This document shows positions 6,282-11,101 of a stretch of DNA of 11,101 bases, in pieces. A program made the position numbers and the translations under genes. The stretch comes from an uncultured bacterium (GTDB lineage Bacteria > Verrucomicrobiota > Kiritimatiellia > RFP12 > UBA1067): positions 1-11,101 of the forward strand of contig CAMIVJ010000057.1 of the NCBI GenBank assembly GCA_946401765.1, given 5' to 3'. The notes under the pieces are model-generated. The model had not been told where the DNA came from. It ran no database searches and was given only the letters and a program-made list of their open reading frames with translations. Position 1 is the first letter of the stretch. Each line of letters opens with the position of its first letter.

Positions 6282-7670
6282 ATGAATAAGACGATCATGC
6301 TTCTGGCGCTTGCGGTCGCGGGCGCCGTCTTCGGGCAGATGCGCGTTCGCATTCCGCTTGCGCGAGAGGAGTACGACATCGGCGTCGAATTCGACAAGGC
6401 GGAGGCGTGGAAGCAGAAGGGCGAGGAGTTCGTGAAGGCCCACGAGCGGAACTACTTCAGATTCCTGGAGGAGACGAAGAAGGACTCCGCGAACGCCATA
6501 CGCGAGGGCAACGTGAAGTACCACGGCCTCGAGGTGTACGAGACGCGGATATGGTTCTCGGACGACGGCGTGTCGCGCATGGAGCTTTCGCTCTACAACA
6601 AGGGCGACGCCTCGCGCGAGCTTACGCAGACGGGACTTCTCGACATCCTCAAGACCGTGCGCGAGAAGCTGACGGACGAAGGGGCGAAGCCACCGCAGCC
6701 GACAACCGAGAGCAAGGGCGGCGGAGTGCAGCAGAAGACCATCACCTGGAAGGCGCGCGAACCGGCCGCCGCGCAGCTCACGTGGAGATACAAGAAGACC
6801 TCAGGAGGGGTGGACGTTGACTTCGTGCGCCTCACGCTCGTCAACTCGTCCGGCGGCGCAGCAGCGGTGAAGGACGCTCTCGCCGAGAAGAAGGACATGC
6901 GGCGCGGCGCGATCAAGAAGAACGTGGTTAAGGTGACGGCCGACGGTGCCGACGGCATCGCGAAGGCGAAGAGCGGCGACGTGTACATAGCGGGCATACC
7001 CATGGTGGACCAGGGCCAGAAGGGCTACTGCGCTGTCGCGACGAGCGAGCGCGTGCTGCGCTACTACGGGCAGAACGTCGACGAGCACGAACTTGGCGCA
7101 TCCGCCGGATCAAGCGCCGCCGAGGGCACGTCGAGCGACGCCATGTACGAGACGGTGCGCGTCATAGGCCGCCGCCACGGTCTTTCGACCTACCTTGTGT
7201 ACGGCGACCTGAACAAGGGCAAGGAAGACATGATCGACGCTTTCCTCAAGGAAATCGAGAACTACAACAAGCTTGCGAAGAAAATGAAGAAGCCCGAGCT
7301 TGGCAGGCGTGACTACATGCGCGGCTACGCGATCGACGCCGCAGCCGCGCGCGAGGCCATGGATGCCGACGTTCTGCGGGCGCTGAAGCTCAAGAGCACG
7401 AAGTTCCGCGTCTTCCAGAAGGCGCTCCACGAGCAGGTGAACATGGGCGTGCCGCTAATCTGGGCCGTCACGCTCGGAATCTACCCCGAGCCCGACATCC
7501 CGCAGGCGAAGGGCGGGCACATGCGCCTCATCATCGGCTATAACGACAAGACCAGGGAAATAGTGTACTCCGACACGTGGGGCGCGGGCCATGAGTACAA
7601 GCGCATGCCGCTAGACGACGCCTGGACGATCACGGAAGCCGCGCTCTACCTGAAGCCTTCACGCGAATAG
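6282..7670 (+). CDS. Secreted C39-like papain-fold cysteine peptidase with uncharacterised N-terminal region
   Basis: Reading from ATG 6282 gives 462 residues opening with a signal peptide (MNKTIMLLALAVAGAVFG, then Q). AGGA at 6273-6276 lies 5 bases upstream. Earlier in-frame starts at 6255 (GTG), 6258, 6267 and 6276 are possible, and the first two overlap the previous stop, so the cluster is probably coupled. Residues 20 to about 225 match nothing I recognise; they alternate charged helices and beta-like segments (EVYETRIWFSDDG, AAQLTWRYKK, VDFVRLTLVNSS). The C-terminal half has the C39-like core: oxyanion Q246 and nucleophile C250 in VDQGQKGYCAVA, H413 in GGHMRLIIGYN and D431 in YSDTWG. A complete triad suggests an active extracytoplasmic peptidase. 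There is no ABC transporter or double-glycine peptide nearby, so a bacteriocin-export role is not supported. Substrate unknown. Confidence 0.8.
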   Translation: MNKTIMLLALAVAGAVFGQMRVRIPLAREEYDIGVEFDKAEAWKQKGEEFVKAHERNYFRFLEETKKDSANAIREGNVKYHGLEVYETRIWFSDDGVSRMELSLYNKGDASRELTQTGLLDILKTVREKLTDEGAKPPQPTTESKGGGVQQKTITWKAREPAAAQLTWRYKKTSGGVDVDFVRLTLVNSSGGAAAVKDALAEKKDMRRGAIKKNVVKVTADGADGIAKAKSGDVYIAGIPMVDQGQKGYCAVATSERVLRYYGQNVDEHELGASAGSSAAEGTSSDAMYETVRVIGRRHGLSTYLVYGDLNKGKEDMIDAFLKEIENYNKLAKKMKKPELGRRDYMRGYAIDAAAAREAMDADVLRALKLKSTKFRVFQKALHEQVNMGVPLIWAVTLGIYPEPDIPQAKGGHMRLIIGYNDKTREIVYSDTWGAGHEYKRMPLDDAWTITEAALYLKPSRE

Positions 7671-7699
7671 ACGGCGCGGAGAAAGCAAAGAGGGAGAAG

Positions 7700-8908
7700 A
7701 TGAAGAACAAGACGTTCATAGACCAGATAGACGTGCACGTGCGCTCCGGAAAGGGCGGCGACGGCGCGGCCACGTTCAGGCGCGAGGCGCTGGTGGCGTT
7801 CGGCGGGCCTGACGGCGGCGACGGGGGGCGTGGCGGCGACGTGGTGCTGAGGGCGTCCGTCCACGTGAACTCGCTTCTCTCGCTCTTCTACAATCCGAAC
7901 CTCTTCGCGGAGGACGGCGTGCCGGGATCCGGCGGGCGCTGCTTCGGCCGCAGGGGCAAGGACCTGGTGGTGAACGTGCCGTGCGGAACTCTTGTGACCG
8001 ACCGCGACACAGGACTCGTGGTGGCCGACATAACGTCGCCCGGGCAGAAGGTGGTGGTGGCGAAGGGCGGCGCTGGTGGCTACGGAAACGTCCACTTCAA
8101 GACGTCCGTGAACCAGGCCCCAACCGAGCACACGCTTGGCGGAGAGTGCGAGGAGCGCCGCCTCAGGCTCGAGCTCAAGACGATTGCCGACGCCGGCCTT
8201 CTGGGCTTCCCCAACGCCGGCAAGAGCTCTCTTCTCTCGCGCCTTTCGAGCGCCACTCCCAAGGTGGCCTCGTATCCGTTCACAACGCTCAACCCGATCG
8301 TCGGCACGATCGAGTACGACGACTATGCGCAGGTGAGGATGGCGGACGTGCCTGGCATCATCGAGGGCGCGTCGCGCGGCGTCGGGCTTGGCCTCGCGTT
8401 CCTCAAGCACCTTGAGAGGGCGCGCGTTCTCGTGTACGTGATCGACATGGCCGGCACGGACAACCGCAGGCCGTGGGACGACTACAAGACGCTTGCAAAG
8501 GAGATCGCCGAGTACAGCGTGGACATGCCGGAGCGCCCCTGGATCGTCGTGGCGAACAAGATGGACAGGGCGGCCGCGCGCAAGAACCTCGCCCGCTTCG
8601 TGAAGGAGACTGGCGTGAAGCCCGTAGCGCTGTCGTGCGAGCCGTCGCTCAAGGATCTGCGGGAGTATGCGGATCTCAAGGACTACGACGGTCCTGTGGG
8701 TGTGGATGCGTTCAAGGCAGAGCTGCGCAGGCTTGTGAATCCGAAGCCGCGCGCCCACCAGCACCTAGAAGTGCCGCCACCGCCAATCGAGGAGATGCCG
8801 GATACGACCGGCGCGGAAATTCCCGCCGATGCGCTCCGGTTCGCGACGTTCCTGAAGCTTGACGGCAAGAAGAAGAAGTCCCATCCCTCCCGCGGCAACA
8901 TCCACTGA
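7700..8908 (+). CDS. obg: Obg family GTPase (ribosome assembly / stringent-response GTPase)
   Basis: A 402-residue GTPase of the Obg/CgtA family, which binds the 50S subunit late in assembly and links growth to GTP/ppGpp. The glycine-rich Obg fold covers about 1-158 (GKGGDGAATFRRE, GGPDGGDGGRGGDV, KGGAGGYGNVHFKTS). The G domain has G1 GFPNAGKSS (169-177), switch I YPFTTL (192-197), G3 DVPG (216-219), G4 NKMD (286-289) and G5 SCE (312-314, usually SA). The tail after about 340 is a short Pro-rich, Lys-rich segment, with no TGS-like C-terminal domain. AGGG at 7691-7694 precedes ATG 7700 by 5 bases. It lies 29 bp after the peptidase gene, and the common rplU-rpmA neighbours are absent. The 3' end faces a convergent gene 16 bp away. 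Confidence 0.97.
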   Translation: MKNKTFIDQIDVHVRSGKGGDGAATFRREALVAFGGPDGGDGGRGGDVVLRASVHVNSLLSLFYNPNLFAEDGVPGSGGRCFGRRGKDLVVNVPCGTLVTDRDTGLVVADITSPGQKVVVAKGGAGGYGNVHFKTSVNQAPTEHTLGGECEERRLRLELKTIADAGLLGFPNAGKSSLLSRLSSATPKVASYPFTTLNPIVGTIEYDDYAQVRMADVPGIIEGASRGVGLGLAFLKHLERARVLVYVIDMAGTDNRRPWDDYKTLAKEIAEYSVDMPERPWIVVANKMDRAAARKNLARFVKETGVKPVALSCEPSLKDLREYADLKDYDGPVGVDAFKAELRRLVNPKPRAHQHLEVPPPPIEEMPDTTGAEIPADALRFATFLKLDGKKKKSHPSRGNIH

Positions 8909-8924
8909 CGCCGCGTCGGCAGCC

Positions 8925-10001
8925 TCATCGGCGGCGCGAGGCGAGGATGGAGGCGACTGCGAGGCGCGCGGTTGCGAAGGCGATGGTGAGGTTGTAGCCG
9001 CCTGTGGGGCCGTCGACGTCGAGCACCTCGCCTGCGAAGTAGAGTCCCGGGACGACGCGCGACATCATGGTGGCGGGATCAACGTCGTCGCGCGAGACGC
9101 CGCCGATTGTGACGATTGCCTCTTTGAGCGGACGTGGGTGCGGGTTCTCAAGACTGAGGCGTCCGCCTGGAAACGACAGTTCCAGCGTGAATGGCTTCCC
9201 TTGCGGAAGATGGCGCGCGGTCCAGCGCTGGCAGTTGTACACAGCGGCGCCGCTAACGCCCCAGCGTTCGAATTCAACCTCGCCCTTGTATTCGCACATG
9301 GTGCGTCCCGAGGCGACGATGCGTGCGGTGGCGTTCTCGTGGCGGGCGGGGGGAGGCACGCGGGCGTCGTAGCCGGTGAGGCCTGCGCGGCATGGCTCGA
9401 GCCGATGGCCGAGAGAGCGGGCGAAGTTCTGCCCGTCGCCCACGCTGCCCGTCTTTGGAAACGACATTCCGCCTGTTGCCACAAGCACGTTGCGTGCGGG
9501 AATGGAGAAATGCCTGGTGCACACCAGGAAGCCGCCGCGCGATATATGGATGCCGGTTACGGGGGCGTTCACCATGATGGGGACCTCGCGATCGCGGAGG
9601 GAGTCGCCGAATGCGTGGACTATGTCGGCGGCCTTTTCGCTTGCTGGGAAGAGGCGTCCGTCGGCCATGCGCTTCGTGCGCACGCCGAGCGAGCGGAAGC
9701 CGCCTGCGATGCGGGCGGGAGGGCAGGCGGTGATGGCGGGGCGCAGAAAGGGCGCGACGGGATCGCCGATGTCGGCGAGCATCTGCTCAGGGGAAATGTC
9801 CTTCGTGAAGTTGCAGCGTCCGTTGGCGGTCATGAGCATCTTCGCGCCTGGGCGCGCCTTGCGCTCGAAGAGAAGGCAGCCGAGTCCTGCGGCTGCGGCG
9901 ACCGCTGCCGCGAACATTCCCGCAGCTCCGCCGCCGATGATGGCTAGCGGCACTGGGGCGGGGGCGGATGATGCGCCGCGAATGTCGTTTTTGGCGTCCA
10001 T
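8925..10001 (-). CDS. HI0933/BaiN-family FAD-dependent oxidoreductase (aminoacetone oxidase-like), shortened middle domain
   Basis: A 358-residue flavoprotein. The N-terminal Rossmann motif LAIIGGGAAGMFAA (GGGAAG at 23-28), FERKARPGAKMLMTANGRCNFT, the FPASEKAADIV segment and ATGGMSFPKTGSVGDG are characteristic, as is the C-terminal FAD-binding end GLYFAGEVLDVDGPTGGYNL (starting about 319). Family members have been called aminoacetone oxidase-like, YhiN or BaiN; true substrates are mostly unsettled. Relatives are about 400-420 residues. Here only about 14 residues (279-292) separate LELSFP from KEAIVTIGGV, where others carry a helical domain. Start at ATG 10001 is preferred because a TATAAT lies 7 bases upstream; an in-frame ATG at 10061 would place that promoter inside the gene, and its extra 20 residues look non-conserved. 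There is no Shine-Dalgarno before 10001. GTG at about residue 17 is another option. Confidence 0.88.
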   Translation of the reverse strand: MDAKNDIRGASSAPAPVPLAIIGGGAAGMFAAAVAAAAGLGCLLFERKARPGAKMLMTANGRCNFTKDISPEQMLADIGDPVAPFLRPAITACPPARIAGGFRSLGVRTKRMADGRLFPASEKAADIVHAFGDSLRDREVPIMVNAPVTGIHISRGGFLVCTRHFSIPARNVLVATGGMSFPKTGSVGDGQNFARSLGHRLEPCRAGLTGYDARVPPPARHENATARIVASGRTMCEYKGEVEFERWGVSGAAVYNCQRWTARHLPQGKPFTLELSFPGGRLSLENPHPRPLKEAIVTIGGVSRDDVDPATMMSRVVPGLYFAGEVLDVDGPTGGYNLTIAFATARLAVASILASRRR

Positions 10002-10008
10002 GGGCGAT

Positions 10009-10037
10009 ATTATACCACAAACTTTCGCGTCATTAAA
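10009..10037 (-). promoter_or_regulatory. Extended -10 promoter for the FAD oxidoreductase, probably giving a leaderless mRNA
   Basis: Read on the minus strand, TTGTGG (10020-10015) runs directly into TATAAT (10014-10009), an extended -10 element. TTTAAT at 10037-10032 is a weak -35 with a 17-base spacer. The 7 bases after TATAAT lead straight to ATG 10001, so transcription should begin at or within a base or two of the start codon. The 12 bases of TTGTGGTATAAT are identical to those at 5063-5074. Confidence 0.7.
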
Positions 10038-10060
10038 CTTCAACAAAGCGCAGAGAGGCA

Positions 10061-10090
10061 TTGACTATCACCATCAAAATAGGGTAAACT
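10061..10090 (+). promoter_or_regulatory. Sigma70-like promoter for the DUF2723 gene
   Basis: TTGACT (10061-10066) and TAAACT (10085-10090) are separated by 18 bases. The predicted start near 10097 gives a leader of about 67 bases before ATG 10164. It lies divergent to the oxidoreductase promoter about 50 bp away, so the two could share control. The leader is GC-rich; I could not find a convincing riboswitch or attenuator in it. Confidence 0.55.
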
Positions 10091-10163
10091 ATTGTCAACG
10101 CGCTGCGCTAGGCGAAGTAGCCGCTGCGGCGGCGCGCGAAAACAGACCAGAAGGATAGAAGAA

Positions 10164-11101
10164 ATGTCAGATAGGAAGTCTTGCGGCGCGCTTGGCATGC
10201 GCCTGTGGATGGGCGTGCTCGGCACTGCGCTTGCGGCGGTCGTCGTGTATGCGTTCACGATGGCTGGATACGTGTTTCCCGGAGAGTCGTCGAGTCTCTT
10301 CACGCAGTGGATGGGCATGAGCGCGCTCTCGCATCCGCTGCATCCTCTGTGGGGGGCTATGATGAGGGTCGTGGGCGCGTGCGGGTTCCCGTCCTCGATT
10401 GCGCTTCGCATGAACCTGTTCTCGCTCGTGTGCGGCGTGGCGTCGGCGGCGCTCGTGTGCCTGCTGGTGGGCTTCTTCGTGCAGCGCACCGTGAAGGAGG
10501 AGGAGAGCGAGAAGAAGGTCTCCGGCGCGGCGCTCTTCGCGGGTCTCGTCGCGGGCGTCGTGTTCGTGTTCTCGCCCGCCGTGTGGAACACCTCAACGCA
10601 TCTCGACTACCACATCTTCGACGTGATGCTCGCGTTGGCGCTCTTCGCGCTTCTTGTGCCTATGGCGCGCTGGCCAAAGAGCTTGACGTGGCTGTCGGCG
10701 CTTCTCGGCGCGGGCGTGGCGGCGGGCTTCGTGGAGAGCCCGATATTCGGGCCTCTGCTGCCGCTCTTCCTGCTCTGCGTGTTCGTGACGGCGGTGAAGG
10801 CGGGGAAGCGCCCGTACACGCCGGCAGCGCTCTTCGTGGTGATGTTCATCATTTTCTACTTCGTGTTCGGGCGCTGGGCGGCGTCGTCGTTTCTCGAGCT
10901 GCCCGGGGCCGCGGCGGGCAACGCGAAGGACGCCGGCGACGTGATGAACAAGTGCCTGCTTGCGCATCTGCGCGAGATGCGGATGTGGCTCAGGCGGCCG
11001 GGGTGGCTGTACGTGGTGCTCTTCACCGTGCTGCCGTTCGCAGCGTGCATGTTCGCGGCGCCGCGCGGGCTCAACAACGAGCGCACGTGGAGCCAGTACC
11101 T
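10164..11101 (+). CDS. DUF2723 / TMEM260-like multi-pass membrane protein, probable GT-C glycosyltransferase (3' end outside window)
   Basis: The frame is open from ATG 10164 to the right edge, giving 312 residues without a stop, so this is the N-terminal part. AAGGA at 10151-10155 lies 8 bases upstream. It has about eight hydrophobic segments, starting with residues 14-36, and another long one after LRMNLFS (about 90-112). The first periplasmic loop, FPGESSSLFTQWMGMSALSHPLHPLW, matches the DUF2723 pattern in which an acidic residue (here E41, often in GDSGE) is followed by an aliphatic/Gly stretch and HP-x-x-xP-L. The R-x-N-L-FS that follows is also typical. Members are thought to be GT-C-type transferases using lipid-linked sugars; TMEM260 is the eukaryotic relative. 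Acceptor and sugar cannot be inferred. Full-length relatives are often much longer, so a soluble C-terminal part probably lies beyond the window. Confidence 0.8.
   Translation, partial: MSDRKSCGALGMRLWMGVLGTALAAVVVYAFTMAGYVFPGESSSLFTQWMGMSALSHPLHPLWGAMMRVVGACGFPSSIALRMNLFSLVCGVASAALVCLLVGFFVQRTVKEEESEKKVSGAALFAGLVAGVVFVFSPAVWNTSTHLDYHIFDVMLALALFALLVPMARWPKSLTWLSALLGAGVAAGFVESPIFGPLLPLFLLCVFVTAVKAGKRPYTPAALFVVMFIIFYFVFGRWAASSFLELPGAAAGNAKDAGDVMNKCLLAHLREMRMWLRRPGWLYVVLFTVLPFAACMFAAPRGLNNERTWSQY

Noticed and set aside
6282..7670. Possible bacteriocin-processing/export system around the C39-like peptidase
   Set aside because: The peptidase is not fused to an ABC transporter, has its own signal peptide, and there is no small double-glycine leader peptide or membrane-fusion protein nearby.
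7646..8764. Minus-strand open frame of 372 codons opposite obg
   Set aside because: The plus strand encodes all five G motifs of Obg across this stretch. The antisense product is His/Arg/Ala-rich and without any domain.
8905..8919. Short hairpin (6-bp stem, 3-base loop) between the convergent ends of obg and the oxidoreductase
   Set aside because: The stem includes a G-U pair and neither strand has a following T run, so it does not qualify as an intrinsic terminator.
8859..9947. Plus-strand open frame of 362 codons opposite the FAD oxidoreductase
   Set aside because: The minus-strand protein carries clear FAD-binding motifs at both ends, while the plus-strand frame is low-complexity Ala/Gly/Glu and overlaps the end of obg.
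10091..10163. Possible structured leader or riboswitch before the DUF2723 gene
   Set aside because: The stretch is GC-rich with repeated GCG/GCC words that can pair in many weak ways, but no stable long stem or known aptamer pattern is visible.

Overview
The window is high-GC bacterial DNA (roughly 60-65% G+C by eye), densely coded, with short Shine-Dalgarno-led gaps and no gene-free stretch over 300 bases. No RNA gene, insertion sequence, CRISPR array or phage gene is visible. The mix of housekeeping genes with secreted glycan-active enzymes (a GH43-like glycosidase and a two-domain SGNH esterase), a secreted C39-like peptidase and a DUF2723 membrane glycosyltransferase suggests the PVC group (Verrucomicrobiota/Kiritimatiellota/Lentisphaerota), perhaps an uncultured gut or rumen member. 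That placement is inference from gene content and protein style, not from a marker gene.

Layout. (1) 1-224: the C-terminal end of aspartate-semialdehyde dehydrogenase, cut by the window edge. (2) 313-5054, plus strand: a small secreted Pro/Val-rich repeat protein, then smc, then a GH43-like glycosidase. The gaps are 21 bp and a 4-bp ATGA overlap, so the three look co-transcribed. (3) 5041-8908, plus strand: a clear extended -10 promoter, then an SGNH-family esterase, a C39-like peptidase and the GTPase gene obg, again tightly packed. (4) 8925-10001, minus strand: a flavoprotein of the HI0933/BaiN family, convergent with obg across 16 bp. (5) 10002-10163: a divergent promoter region. (6) 10164-window end, plus strand: the N-terminal 312 residues of a DUF2723 multi-pass membrane protein.

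How the genes fit together. The GH43-like enzyme and the SGNH esterase are neighbours in separate transcription units. Both carry signal peptides, so they could cooperate in removing arabinose-type side chains and acyl groups from plant polysaccharide. smc and obg are core genes for chromosome organisation and ribosome/growth control, here embedded among secreted-enzyme genes. obg lacks its frequent rplU-rpmA neighbours.

I see no obvious new defence or mobile system. The observations most worth checking are: an SMC whose hinge appears to have lost about half its usual domain; a BaiN-type flavoprotein without its usual helical insert; a 12-bp promoter element shared exactly by two promoters, one of which would produce a leaderless mRNA; and an uncharacterised N-terminal half on the C39-like peptidase.
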